64,000 nt of DNA from positions 245,774 to 309,773 of the forward strand of contig JAXLYO010000009.1 of the NCBI GenBank assembly GCA_046351415.1, written 5' to 3'. The stretch's first letter is position 1, and each line of letters opens with the position of its first letter. The DNA is from JABFRG01 sp046351415. GTDB taxonomy: Bacteria; Myxococcota_A; Polyangia; Polyangiales; Polyangiaceae. The position numbers were made by a program, and so were the translations under genes. Below, one piece after another: positions 16,845-25,693 of the stretch. Below the pieces are notes generated by a model, which made no database searches, was not told where the DNA came from, and saw only the letters and a program-made list of their open reading frames with translations.

Positions 16845-18917
16845 CTACTTCTTGAGCGTGACGGGCGCGTAGTACTTGATGGATCGCAGGAGGTCGCGGA
16901 AGCGAACGTTGAGCTCCGCGAGCTTGGCCTGCGCCTCGACGAGCTTCTTGCCGACTTCTTCGCTGCGTTTCGAGAGGTCTTCGAGTCGCTTCGTGAGCTG
17001 CGCGCGGAGTTTGTCGGCCACGCGGTTCTTTTCGATGGACCGAAGACTGCGGCGCGTCTCCTCACTCTGGTTCGACACCTCCGAGAGCTCGCGCTGATGC
17101 TCGCTCTGCACATCGTTCAGATGGAGAATTTCGGAACGGATCTTCCAAGCCTCGGTGAGCGCGTTCTTGGTTGCTGCGTCGACCGTGGGGTCGGCAAGGA
17201 GCGCCTTGACGGCAGCGTCGGCGACCGGCGAAGTCCAGCTCTCGTTCCGTTGGACGCTGATGCGCTCGTCGACGACGAGCTCGCCTTCCTTCTTCGTGCC
17301 GATGTCGTAAGGCACGAGCGCCGAGCCAGTTCCCACGTTGTCTTCGGTACCGGCGGGCGCGCGTTCGAGGCGGCTTCCGGAAATGCGCGGATGCTTCACG
17401 AGCACCTTGGCATTCGTGTCACCACCGTTGCGAATGCGGTAGATGGTCTGCGTCGAGCTGTCTCGCTCGATGGTCAGGAGGCCATTGTCGATCTTCTGCA
17501 CGCGCTCACCGAGCTCGTCGCGCTTCGAGCTCTTGTCGATGGCCAGGCCGCGATCGAGTGCGAACGGCACCGTGGCCGTCGCGCCGTTCGGAAGGGGGTC
17601 GACCATGCCTTGTCCGAGGAACGCACCCCGGTCGAAGACCGCAATGGGCCCCTTCTCTAGCGTTCCGCCGCTCTTGTTCACGAAGCGGACCACCCTGTAC
17701 GGGTGCGAGTAGGACTCGGGAACGGCGCCATCGGGCGCGTAGAGGAATGCAGCGTCGCCGGGGATCTTCTTCGCGAGAAGCATGACCATCGTCGCTGCTT
17801 TGTCCGGAACGGTGACCAGCTCGGGAAGGTCGTAGCGCGTAACGCCCCCCGTCGCGCTCACGGCAGCAAGCGATTGCAGGTTACGCGGCCCCGAGGGCGT
17901 CGTCGAAACGCGCGGCGGCGGAGGGGGCGGCGGAGGGGGTGCCATTCCATCGGTTGGCTTCGCCGCGGTCTTTGGTGCGCTAGCGGCTCTGCCAGAACCC
18001 AACCCCATGCCCTTACCACCGCCTCCTACGCCCGAACCGCGGGTTCCGAGGGATCGAGTGGCGTCCTTCTTCATGGGCCCGGCGGACCTGCGTTCAGCTT
18101 TCTCGGCGAGCCCAGCATCATCTTCGTCGTCCAGGTCGGCAGCCTCTGCGGGAGGAGCTGCGGGCGCTACCGAGGGAGCCGGAGCTGCCTGATTGGCCTG
18201 TTTCTGGTATTGCTCTTGTTGCAGCGACGTCTCCGAGCGCGGAACGGCTGCGATGACTTCGCCTTCATCCGTGACCGTTGGACGCGTGGGCGTGACGGGC
18301 GTGCCGAGGGTCGCCTCGAACGCGAGCGGAGCTCCGGCGACGAGCGAGAGCCGCACGTTCTTCCAGTCTTCACCGGAAAGATTCTGCACGATGCCCCACG
18401 CCTGCATCGAAGCAGTGCCGTTGCCTTCGACGACGAGGCGATACGAGGGGCGCCAGACCGGCGCCTCCGTGATGTAGCCAACCTGCAAGTCGTGGCTCTT
18501 GCCGTCGAGCTGCAGCATGACCTCGCGAATGTGCCTTCGCTCGTACTCGGTGCACGGACGAAGACGTGGCTCGGGATAGAAGTCACCAATGCGCTGCTTG
18601 CGCGGCATGAGCGCAGCGGGATTCGGGTCACATGTCGGAACGTCTTCGGGACTCGGGATGGGGAACGCCGCGGCCTTCACGCTGCTGCCGCCCTTCTCCA
18701 TGACGGCGAGCGTGGCAAGGAAGTCGCCGACCGCGCCTTCCTTCATCTTGAAGCGAACCTCCGCGTCCTCGACCCTGCCGCCACGCTCGAAGTATGCGAT
18801 GCCGTTGCGATAGATGACGACGCGCTCGAGCGGCAGATTGGAACTGACGTTTGCCGTGTTCGCGCAGCCCGTGAGACCGAGAAGACCGAGAAGAAGAGCT
18901 CCAACATGGATTCGCAT
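16845..18917 (-). CDS. DUF4139 domain lipoprotein
   Basis: 690-aa surface or periplasmic lipoprotein, start ATG 18917 (MRIHVGALLL; lipobox LTGC, Cys18). The opening VVIYRNGIAYFER and the repeated W-R-P-S-Y-R-L / N-x-S-G-E-D-W elements are typical of the DUF4139 (mucoidy inhibitor A-like) beta domain. Residues 230-345 form a low-complexity Ala/Pro/Gly linker including a run of ten prolines. The C-terminal 120 residues are a long coiled coil rich in Glu/Arg/Leu. An in-frame start further upstream would remove the lipobox and is not favoured. Biochemical role unknown. Confidence 0.8.
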   Translation of the reverse strand: MRIHVGALLLGLLGLTGCANTANVSSNLPLERVVIYRNGIAYFERGGRVEDAEVRFKMKEGAVGDFLATLAVMEKGGSSVKAAAFPIPSPEDVPTCDPNPAALMPRKQRIGDFYPEPRLRPCTEYERRHIREVMLQLDGKSHDLQVGYITEAPVWRPSYRLVVEGNGTASMQAWGIVQNLSGEDWKNVRLSLVAGAPLAFEATLGTPVTPTRPTVTDEGEVIAAVPRSETSLQQEQYQKQANQAAPAPSVAPAAPPAEAADLDDEDDAGLAEKAERRSAGPMKKDATRSLGTRGSGVGGGGKGMGLGSGRAASAPKTAAKPTDGMAPPPPPPPPPRVSTTPSGPRNLQSLAAVSATGGVTRYDLPELVTVPDKAATMVMLLAKKIPGDAAFLYAPDGAVPESYSHPYRVVRFVNKSGGTLEKGPIAVFDRGAFLGQGMVDPLPNGATATVPFALDRGLAIDKSSKRDELGERVQKIDNGLLTIERDSSTQTIYRIRNGGDTNAKVLVKHPRISGSRLERAPAGTEDNVGTGSALVPYDIGTKKEGELVVDERISVQRNESWTSPVADAAVKALLADPTVDAATKNALTEAWKIRSEILHLNDVQSEHQRELSEVSNQSEETRRSLRSIEKNRVADKLRAQLTKRLEDLSKRSEEVGKKLVEAQAKLAELNVRFRDLLRSIKYYAPVTLKK

Positions 18918-18939
18918 GCGCGCGAGCGTACACGAGGCG

Positions 18940-19431
18940 CTACGGACCGAGAAGCGTTCGTGTGAGGGGACGCGCTTTCGCGTCGCTGGGGCACTCGGCC
19001 TCCGAAAGCGCAGAAAGTTCGTTGAGGAGTTCGCGCACGAGCGCTTTCGGGAACTTCCCAGGCCCGGTTCGCCGTTCGCAGAAGAATGTACGGCAGCCGA
19101 ACGGTCGCGCTTCGTACGCGGCACACTTTCCATCCGCTTGGAGAAGAGGACAGGCACGCTCTGCGGACACATTCCCTCCGAGAAGCGGCAGAGCGCGGTT
19201 CTTCGCGCCGGGCAACCCCTTCCCTTGCTTGCGCAGACTCGCCTTGAGGTAGGCGACCTCGATGGGCGTTACATAAGGTTCGCGCCCGGTGATGCCAAAG
19301 CGACAGCATTCCGTCGTCCCCTCGCACCCATGGCCGAAGAGCGCAGAGTCGACCGCTGCATAGATCCTCGCCAGGCGGTCTTCGGGCCCGCTACGTGCAC
19401 GTGGCGAGTTCGGTGTATTCTGAGAGCGCAT
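18940..19431 (-). CDS. YkgJ-family cysteine-cluster protein
   Basis: 163 aa from ATG 19431. Cys residues are arranged as GCEGTTECCRFG near the N-terminus and CPLLQADGKCAAYEARPFGCRTFFCE in the second half, the pattern of the UPF0153/YkgJ putative zinc- or iron-sulfur-binding family. It is expected to be cytosolic. Its ATG shares the tetranucleotide CATG with the divergent MEMO-family ATG at 19430, so one of the two starts may be further downstream. The stop is 22 nt upstream of the DUF4139 lipoprotein start on the same strand. Confidence 0.75.
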   Translation of the reverse strand: MRSQNTPNSPRARSGPEDRLARIYAAVDSALFGHGCEGTTECCRFGITGREPYVTPIEVAYLKASLRKQGKGLPGAKNRALPLLGGNVSAERACPLLQADGKCAAYEARPFGCRTFFCERRTGPGKFPKALVRELLNELSALSEAECPSDAKARPLTRTLLGP

Positions 19432-20713
19432 GGAGGCTAGAGGCTCTACTGGAGGTAAGGCGATATATGCGCTTCGCCCGGTCGAGACCATCTTCGTCCC
19501 ACACCCGACCTATGGCAAGGCTCTCGTCCTGCGAGACACGGAAGGACTCACGGCCGAGCAGGTCACGATCCCCGGCCCCCTCGTTCCCATCGTCGCCCGC
19601 TTCGACGGCAGACACACTCCAGAGCGCATCGCGCGCGAGGTGAGTGCGATCCTCGGCGAGGAGATTCCGGAGCTACTCGTTCAGCAAATCGCCGAGAAGC
19701 TCGACCACGCCTACTTCTTGGAAAGCCCTCGGGGAGTCGAGCGACGTCGCATTGTCACGCACGCATTCCGCCAAGCGCCCATTCGCGCCGCGGAGCACGC
19801 AGGGGGTGCCTACCCTGGTGAACGAGACGACCTCCGCGCGTTCCTCGAGCAAGACTGCTTCGAACGCGCGCGCAGTCATCGTCGATCGAGTGTGCCGCCC
19901 CCCCTCGACGGAAAGAAGCGAGAGCTCGTCGCGCTCGTCGCCCCCCACATCGACCCGTATCGGGGAGCCGTCGGGTATGGGAGAGCATATGGCGCACTCG
20001 CAGATTCACTCCCCGATTCGGCAGACACGTTCGTGCTGGTCGGGACGAGTCACGCACCGATGGAAGAGCCCTTCGCACTCACCCGCAAGGGCTTCGACAC
20101 ACCGCTCGGGCTGCTGGAATGCGATCACGGTGCCGTCGACTTCCTCGCCAAACGGGCGCGTTTCGATGCATTTGGGGGGGAGCTCAATCACAAGCGGGAG
20201 CACTCCATCGAATTCCAAGCGGTCCTTCTGAAGCACGTCCTCACGGAGCGACGAAAAAACCACGAAAAAGCGCGCATCATCCCCATCCTCGCAAGCCTCG
20301 GCGAAGCACAATCGAGCGGACGAGAGCCAGAGGGCGACGGATTCTTCGACGCACTTGCGGAGCTCGCGCATGCACGTCGAAACTCACTCGTGTTCATCAT
20401 CGGCGCAGACCTCGCGCACGTGGGCCCCCGTTTTGGTGACCGATTCCCTCTCGACGAAGCGGGCAGAGCCGCGCTCGAGGAGACGGACCGAGCGTCTCTC
20501 GCTCACGCGCTCGCACAGGACGCGTCGCGCTTTTGGGAACACGTCCAAGGAGACCTCGATCAGCGCCGCGTGTGTGGCCTCGCGCCGATCTACACCCTAC
20601 TTCGGAGCCTCACACGGCAGGCGGAAGGGCGCCTCGTTCACTACGAGCAGAACGTCGACCCTCAAGAGGGCTCCATCGTCAGCTTCGCTTCTGCTGCATA
20701 CTACACACGTTGA
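19430..20713 (+). CDS. MEMO1-family protein (AmmeMemoRadiSam system protein B)
   Basis: 427 aa. Residues 160-427 are a MEMO/class III extradiol-dioxygenase fold: APHIDPYRG near residue 166, VGTSHAPM near 204, HKREHSIEFQ near 250, and the CGLAPIYTLL motif near 380 match the metal-site His and Cys positions of MEMO proteins. The first 110 residues are an extra domain resembling a PqqD-like winged helix (DGRHTPERIAREV). The AMMECR1 and radical SAM partners of the named system are not in the window. The protein may bind metal and act in redox chemistry. Its 3' end overlaps the convergent AraC gene by 13 nt. Confidence 0.82.
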   Translation: MEARGSTGGKAIYALRPVETIFVPHPTYGKALVLRDTEGLTAEQVTIPGPLVPIVARFDGRHTPERIAREVSAILGEEIPELLVQQIAEKLDHAYFLESPRGVERRRIVTHAFRQAPIRAAEHAGGAYPGERDDLRAFLEQDCFERARSHRRSSVPPPLDGKKRELVALVAPHIDPYRGAVGYGRAYGALADSLPDSADTFVLVGTSHAPMEEPFALTRKGFDTPLGLLECDHGAVDFLAKRARFDAFGGELNHKREHSIEFQAVLLKHVLTERRKNHEKARIIPILASLGEAQSSGREPEGDGFFDALAELAHARRNSLVFIIGADLAHVGPRFGDRFPLDEAGRAALEETDRASLAHALAQDASRFWEHVQGDLDQRRVCGLAPIYTLLRSLTRQAEGRLVHYEQNVDPQEGSIVSFASAAYYTR

Positions 20714-21837
20714 CGTGCTGCACTGTCGCTCACCATGTCGGCACTCTTGCTCAACGAACGAACATCCATTGGCGCAGGTGCTGCCTGAGTGTGCAGTTGA
20801 ATCTCGCTCGGAGCGAGCATCCCTACATCTCGGAAGGCGCGCCCCATGGCGGTAGAGCTTCCGTAGCCAGCTGCGCGAGCGACATCCTCGACGCTTGCCC
20901 CTTTTGCACTCAGTAGCAGGAGCGCGAGTTTCACACGCCACCGGCGCATGAGCGAACGCCAGCTGGGGCCGATGGCAGGAATCGTTTCGATGAAGGCACG
21001 AAGCTCGCGATCGAAGTCGCGTGGGGTCATGGATATGCTGCCACTCAGCTCTTTCACCGTCGGGCTCAGATACATCGCCTCGACGACCGGACGAAATGCC
21101 TCCCACAACTCACGAAACCGCTCGTCGACGTGTCGCGCTTGCGACGCAACGTCTTGGTGAACGACCCCGTGTGACACGAGCTGGTCCAGGAGGGCAAGCG
21201 TCGCATCGGGGAGCATCGCATTCGTGGCAGCAAACACCGCGCTCACGTACGGACGAAGCGCTTCTGATGCGGAGATCGAGAGAACATCGTCCGAGAGCGG
21301 AAGCACGAGGCGATCTCTCGGCACGTGGATCTCGATCGCTCGATAGGGCTCGCCTTCCGCACGCCGTGAGGAAGCGAGCAGCGGCGCCGCGTCCTCTCTG
21401 AACACGAAGCAACTCGGCGCCTCCAGCGTCACCGCCGGGGCGTCCGCGCTCCAGCTCCCTTCCGCCAGACAAATGATCGATGCGGTTTGCGCTTCATCGA
21501 GAACCGGGGGGAAGAAGCGCGAATGAAAGGTCAGACCCTCGCGTTCGATCACCGCAACGAAGATCTCCTGCGCGAACGCCAGCCGCACCGCATACTTGCT
21601 CGCGTGCAGCTGGAGCGCCCCCTCCGCAGTCAACATGTTCCCTCGCCCATGCGACGACGATTGCACCTTCGGTGCCAGTTCACGGTCTCGAGCGAGTTCG
21701 CGTGGGGGCGGAATCGTTTGCCGAGAAGGCGCCTCGATTGCCACGGCGACGTGCATTTCCAGTCGCACTGGCGAGCCGGCGTAGCGAACACGCGAGTGGA
21801 CGTGGTACGCCGATCCACCCTGAGGAACTCGTGGCAC
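20701..21837 (-). CDS. AraC-family transcriptional regulator
   Basis: 378 aa from a GTG at 21837; ATGs at 21756 and 21636 are alternatives. The C-terminal 100 residues contain two helix-turn-helix units, the second (VEDVARAAGYGSSTAMGRAFRDVGM) being the AraC signature. The N-terminal 250 residues are a presumed sensor domain without a recognised motif. A segment at 265-290 (ELSGSISMTPRDFDREL) is the first HTH. It is convergent with the MEMO-family gene. The target genes and effector are unknown; a divergent Cys-rich lipoprotein gene starts at 21984. Confidence 0.78.
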   Translation of the reverse strand: MPRVPQGGSAYHVHSRVRYAGSPVRLEMHVAVAIEAPSRQTIPPPRELARDRELAPKVQSSSHGRGNMLTAEGALQLHASKYAVRLAFAQEIFVAVIEREGLTFHSRFFPPVLDEAQTASIICLAEGSWSADAPAVTLEAPSCFVFREDAAPLLASSRRAEGEPYRAIEIHVPRDRLVLPLSDDVLSISASEALRPYVSAVFAATNAMLPDATLALLDQLVSHGVVHQDVASQARHVDERFRELWEAFRPVVEAMYLSPTVKELSGSISMTPRDFDRELRAFIETIPAIGPSWRSLMRRWRVKLALLLLSAKGASVEDVARAAGYGSSTAMGRAFRDVGMLAPSEIQLHTQAAPAPMDVRSLSKSADMVSDSAARQRV

Positions 21838-21983
21838 GGCATGCGGGAGTTATCCTCCGCGTCACAAGTGCGGCGACATGGCGAAAGGGTCACGCTCGTG
21901 TGCCGCGGCACACATTCACGCTTGCTCAAGTGCCCGGAACCTCGCATTTCGACCTTGGCTTCCGCTTTGCAGCACCTCCCGGG

Positions 21984-22652
21984 ATGTTCACCACCACCAC
22001 TCGGTCGCTCCTCCTTGCTTTTCTCTTCGTCGCTCCGTGCGGCATCGCATGCTGCTCCTCAAGCGAAGGTGCGTTTACGATTCGGCCAGCAACCCTCACT
22101 CGCCCCCAAGCGAATCGCTGCACGTCGCCGCGTCCCTCCGGGCGTCCCGGTTCGCGCCCCACCGATAGGACCGATGCGGGCGACGCAATGACGGACAGCG
22201 GATCCAGCATGGACGGCGGGAGTGAGCCGGTCGTTCCCGCACCCGTGGGCGCATCTTGCACCACTGACGCCGACTGCGTAGCCGGGCAAGATGCACGATG
22301 TTCGAGACACATTCACGGCGGCGGAGTGGCCATGGAGGTCCAGCATTGCACGTATTCCGCGTGCGCCGAAGACTCGGACTGCGGGCCCAACGCGATATGC
22401 ATGTGTGACGATATAGAGGGTCATCGTTGCGAAGCGGCTGGATGTCGCATCGATGCAGACTGCAAGGATCGCCTGGGTTGCTCGCCCTCGTCTGCCGGAT
22501 ACCAATGCCACACCACGAACGACGAATGCATCGATCCGAGCGATTGCCCGTCGCAAGGTGGCACAATGCGGACCTGCGATTTCGATAAGCGAAGGGGCCG
22601 ATGGTCCTGCGTCGGAATCGCGCCCGACGCCGCCGCGGGTGTGTCGCCCTAA
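21984..22652 (+). CDS. Cys-rich lipoprotein
   Basis: 222 aa from ATG 21984, chosen because it gives a lipoprotein signal (MFTTTTRS, hydrophobic core, lipobox GIAC). A Thr/Arg/Pro-rich linker is followed by Cys-rich knots with the spacing C-x6-C-x5-C (SCTTDADCVAGQDARC, ACAEDSDCGPNAICMC, DCKDRLGC). These resemble small disulfide domains common in secreted proteins of myxobacteria. Likely exposed on the outer membrane. No enzyme motif; role unknown. Confidence 0.65.
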   Translation: MFTTTTRSLLLAFLFVAPCGIACCSSSEGAFTIRPATLTRPQANRCTSPRPSGRPGSRPTDRTDAGDAMTDSGSSMDGGSEPVVPAPVGASCTTDADCVAGQDARCSRHIHGGGVAMEVQHCTYSACAEDSDCGPNAICMCDDIEGHRCEAAGCRIDADCKDRLGCSPSSAGYQCHTTNDECIDPSDCPSQGGTMRTCDFDKRRGRWSCVGIAPDAAAGVSP

Positions 22653-22874
22653 GTCCGAACATTGCAGAGCCGTGGGCGGTCCCAGGTTCGCCTGCGCGAT
22701 AATGACTGGGTACTCGTCGAGGGTCCGCCATGGACGAGAGGGCTCGTGCGAACATGTCGCTTGGCGCACCACAGCGTGCGGCGCCCTACGCGACTCGCGT
22801 GCCAACCTTTGCGGGAATTCATGCTGTTCCGCAACTGGCGCGCGCTTTGCTTCGACCGTCCCCAAGGAGAATCG

Positions 22875-23084
22875 ATGGCAAGCAACAAATCTTCGAAACT
22901 TCGCGTCTCGAGCAACGCCACCCTGCGCGCTGGCGTCTGGCTGCAGACGAAGGGAGGCAAGTGGGTAGACGTCAATCTCACGGGCACGTTCAAGGACCTC
23001 GGAGGACGTGGTGCCGCACCGGTTCCGCCGCCCGGCGTTACGGAGTCTTCCTGCAGTTTGGATGGTACGATAGCGAGCGTCTGA
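22875..23084 (+). CDS. small ORF, possibly frameshifted
   Basis: 69-aa ORF beginning at an ATG preceded by AAGGAGAATCG, a strong ribosome-binding site at good spacing. The first 50 residues (MASNKSSKLRV..., GGKWVDVNLTGTFKD) look like a real beta-rich N-terminus. From about 23040 the neighbouring frame becomes the better coding frame (FLQFGWYDSERLTL, ending at 23164), suggesting either an ancestral or a sequencing frameshift. The function is unknown and the gene call is weak. Confidence 0.4.
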   Translation: MASNKSSKLRVSSNATLRAGVWLQTKGGKWVDVNLTGTFKDLGGRGAAPVPPPGVTESSCSLDGTIASV

Positions 23085-23283
23085 CGCTCTCTGAATTCTA
23101 TCTCCGGTACTTGCTCGAAAGGAGCTTGCGGCTGGCGGCGAGCCATGCCGGGCTCGTTCCATGAGATCTGCAAGTGTCTGACGATTCCAGCCGAAGAGCC
23201 GAGCCGTAGGCCTTGAGCAAAAGGAGCCAAAGGCCAAAGGCCCTCCCCACCATCAGGTGAGAAGAGCCCCGCCCCCGAAGGAG

Positions 23284-23356
23284 TGGGTCGACCGGGACTT
23301 GAACCCGGGGCCTACGGATTAAAAGTCCGCAGCTCTACCGACTGAGCTATCGACCC
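23284..23356 (-). tRNA. tRNA-Lys (anticodon UUU)
   Basis: 73-nt cloverleaf on the minus strand. The acceptor stem GGGTCGA pairs with TCGACCC, and the discriminator base is A. The D arm contains AGCTCAGTCGGTAGAGC, the anticodon stem GCGGA/TCCGT encloses CTTTTAA (anticodon TTT), and the T arm reads GGTTCAAGTCC. The CCA end is not encoded. The gene sits alone between small uncertain ORFs and a lipoprotein gene; downstream on its own strand a GC-rich stretch with a TTTT tract (about 23216-23250) may be its terminator. Confidence 0.97.
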
Positions 23357-23714
23357 GCACAGCCCACCGAAGAGCGAAGGCCCTCCAGCGAACGGCCGAC
23401 TTTTGCCACATTCTGGCCCGAGCGTCGATTGGTAACTTTCCCCCCCATGTTCGATGGGGTTTTTCGCAAAACTTCCGCGCTCCCTTCGCGCTCTGCTCGC
23501 CTTTACCCGGCCGGTGCAACGGGAAAGCGCATGAGGCCCTCCTGGTGAGGTGGATCCCCGGATCCACAGCGGTGACGGAAGATTCCTTGGAGACGTGCCC
23601 CAGCTGGAACGGATCGTCGACAAATGCGTGTGAGGTCACGATGGAACACTTCTGGCAGAGCTCCCCACCGTTACCTACATCGGCCCAGCCTCCTTCCGCC
23701 CCCAAGGACCTCGC
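23357..23714. other. intergenic region between tRNA-Lys and a lipoprotein gene
   Basis: No supported gene. It holds the hairpin at 23443-23464 and a perfect inverted repeat GTGGATCC-CC-GGATCCAC at 23550-23567. It should contain the tRNA-Lys promoter (minus) and the promoter of the lipoprotein gene at 23715 (plus), neither of which I can place with confidence. Confidence 0.6.
23443..23464 (+). terminator. candidate intrinsic terminator
   Basis: Stem CCCCAT (23443-23448) and ATGGGG (23454-23459) with loop GTTCG, followed by TTTTT (23460-23464). It faces plus-strand transcription coming from the 22875 ORF region, and would isolate the lipoprotein gene at 23715. The stem is short (6 bp). Confidence 0.4.
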
Positions 23715-24332
23715 ATGAAAAAGTTCTTCTCACTCCTCACGCTCGCAACGGCCTTTGCGGCTCTCCCGGCAGTCGGTTGTGCGGCGGACGCGGGTGACCC
23801 GGAGGAGCTGCAAACGGAGGACAACCTCACCGCATCGGATGCGAAGATCGAACGCGACATCATCGCGGCCGTGAAGGGACTCGACACGGACTTCATGGGG
23901 ACCGAGGCGGACCCCATGCCCTATCGCGTCACGCACTTCAGCCTGAAGCGCGGCGAGACGCTCACCGACGCCGTCATGGTGAAGCGCCTCTTTCCTAAGT
24001 TGAAAGGCATGGACGACTACACCGAGTACGGTCGCCACAAGGGCTCGCAGTCGATCACGCCCGCGGAGTTCTGGTCTCGGCGCATGGAGACGCCGGTTCG
24101 CTCGGACTTCGACAGCGACGAGGACTTCGCAAAGGCCCAAGCAGCGGTCGCAAAGTGGCAAAAGGTGAAGACTCTCTTCGAGACCAAGCTCACGAAGTTG
24201 AACGCCGTTCATTTGGGCTGGCAGTTTCCGGGCGATGGCTCCGTCGAGAACGGCACCGTGGCGCTCACGATCGCGGGCCTGACGCCCAAGGGTCAGGTCA
24301 TCGCCATCTACGGCATCGTCGTCTGGACCTGA
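23715..24332 (+). CDS. lipoprotein of unknown function
   Basis: 205 aa with a classic lipoprotein signal (MKKFFSLLTL..., AVGC, Cys22). The mature N-terminus is acidic (residues 23-45); the rest is mixed alpha/beta with RVTHFSLKRGE, a Lys-rich helix (residues 140-165) and a closing hydrophobic strand (VIAIYGIVVW). Followed by a strong terminator at 24391-24420, so it is probably a single-gene transcript. No family recognised. Confidence 0.7.
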   Translation: MKKFFSLLTLATAFAALPAVGCAADAGDPEELQTEDNLTASDAKIERDIIAAVKGLDTDFMGTEADPMPYRVTHFSLKRGETLTDAVMVKRLFPKLKGMDDYTEYGRHKGSQSITPAEFWSRRMETPVRSDFDSDEDFAKAQAAVAKWQKVKTLFETKLTKLNAVHLGWQFPGDGSVENGTVALTIAGLTPKGQVIAIYGIVVWT

Positions 24333-24637
24333 GCTTTCCCCCGACCCCGCAACCCCAGCGCGGTCCCTCTCCCCCTCTACGACTGTTCCCAAAGAGACCC
24401 ACTCGGGTCTCTTTTCGTTTCTGGCGCGAACGATCCTTCTACCGACTATTCAAGTAAGCCAACGCGCGAATCTGCACTCCCATCCCGAGGAACGACGGGT
24501 ACGTTGGTCACGAGGGCGATCCGAGCGAGAGAATCGACGCGAGGCCTGCGCCGAGCTATGGAGTTTTTTTGGGCCGAGGCGCCATCGCCAACCCGTGGCG
24601 ATGCGCACCTTCTCGGCTTCATGGGAGCCTTCTGACG
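24333..24637. other. intergenic region with terminator and esterase promoter
   Basis: Contains the terminator at 24391-24420. The rest should include the promoter of the alpha/beta hydrolase gene starting at 24638. A TTTTTTT tract occurs near 24565. No supported coding region. Confidence 0.55.
24391..24420 (+). terminator. intrinsic terminator of the 23715 lipoprotein gene
   Basis: A 10-bp perfect stem AAAGAGACCC (24391-24400) and GGGTCTCTTT (24405-24414) with a 4-nt loop ACTC, followed by TCGTTTC. It lies 58 nt after the lipoprotein stop codon. The best-formed plus-strand terminator in the window. Confidence 0.85.
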
Positions 24638-25609
24638 ATGCGATTCTTGAGTGACGAGTTGAGAAAGAAGATGGGCGGTAAGGCCATACACGCATTCTTC
24701 GAGGGTGCATCCCGCATCGCGGCACTCCATCCAAACGCGCGCCCGGAAAAGTACGGCATCACCGTGCTCAAGAACATCGACTATCATGGCGATGGCGCAG
24801 AGCATCACTTGCTCGACGTCTATCAGCCACCGGAGTACACGCCGGGCAAGCTGCTTCCGGTCGTCTTCTACGTTCACGGAGGCGCCTTTCGCATCCTCTC
24901 CAAAGACACGCATTGGTCGATGGCCCTGTCGTACGCGCGCCGTGGCTATGTCGTCGTCACCATCAACTACGGGCTCGTGCCACACCACACGTTCCCCGCA
25001 AACCTCACAGACGTCACGACCGCGTATCGTTGGCTCACGCAGAATGCCGCAACGTACGGCGCGGACCTCGATCGCCTCGTTGTCTCCGGCGAGTCGGCGG
25101 GCGCGAACCTATCCATGGCGCTTCTCATGGCGGCGACCTACGAGCGCGAGGAGACCTTCGCGAAGACCGTGTTCGAGACCGGCGTCGTTCCTCGGGCGAT
25201 GGTTCCCATGTGCGGCATCTTCCAAGTGAGCGATCCGGATCGCTTCGGTCGACGCAAGCCTCACCTGTCCGCGGTGCTTCGCGATCGCATCGACGTCACG
25301 TCGCGCACCTATGTCGGTAGCGACGTCCAAGGTTCCATCCTCGACTTCGCCGATCCTCTCGTGTTTTTCGAGCGCGGCGAAAAGCCCACGCGTTCGCTGC
25401 CACCGACGTTCCTCTCCGTAGGCACCGCAGACCCGCTGCTCGACGACACGCGCCGCATGTACAAGGCGCTGCGAGGCCTCGGGGTGGACGTGGACGCCCG
25501 CTACTATCGCGGCGGGGTGCACTCGTTCCAGGCCTTCATCTTCCAGAGCCTCGCGAAAGAGCACTGGAAGCACACGCACGACTTTCTCGACCGCGTCATC
25601 CCCCGATAG
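24638..25609 (+). CDS. alpha/beta hydrolase, hormone-sensitive-lipase (GDXG) type esterase
   Basis: 323-aa serine hydrolase from ATG 24638. The oxyanion motif HGGAF (YVHGGAF, near residue 92) and the nucleophile motif GESAG (near residue 153) define the HSL family. The acid and base candidates are Asp in TADPLLDD and His in GGVHSF near the C-terminus. No signal peptide is visible, so it is probably cytosolic or loosely membrane-bound through its N-terminal helix. It is 127 nt upstream of the SDR-TetR-MlrC operon and may or may not share its regulation. Likely acts on short acyl esters or lipids. Confidence 0.85.
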   Translation: MRFLSDELRKKMGGKAIHAFFEGASRIAALHPNARPEKYGITVLKNIDYHGDGAEHHLLDVYQPPEYTPGKLLPVVFYVHGGAFRILSKDTHWSMALSYARRGYVVVTINYGLVPHHTFPANLTDVTTAYRWLTQNAATYGADLDRLVVSGESAGANLSMALLMAATYEREETFAKTVFETGVVPRAMVPMCGIFQVSDPDRFGRRKPHLSAVLRDRIDVTSRTYVGSDVQGSILDFADPLVFFERGEKPTRSLPPTFLSVGTADPLLDDTRRMYKALRGLGVDVDARYYRGGVHSFQAFIFQSLAKEHWKHTHDFLDRVIPR

Positions 25610-25693
25610 CCCGTCGCCGCTAAGGCCGTCCGGAACCATCCCCCCAAAATGCGAGCGCTTTTTGTGCTTTCTTGCTTTTTGCGGGTCCATTCC

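Noticed and set aside
23550..23567. Perfect inverted repeat GTGGATCC-CC-GGATCCAC
   Set aside because: Too short and without T-run to call a terminator; no regulator can be linked to it. Kept only as a note in the intergenic entry.
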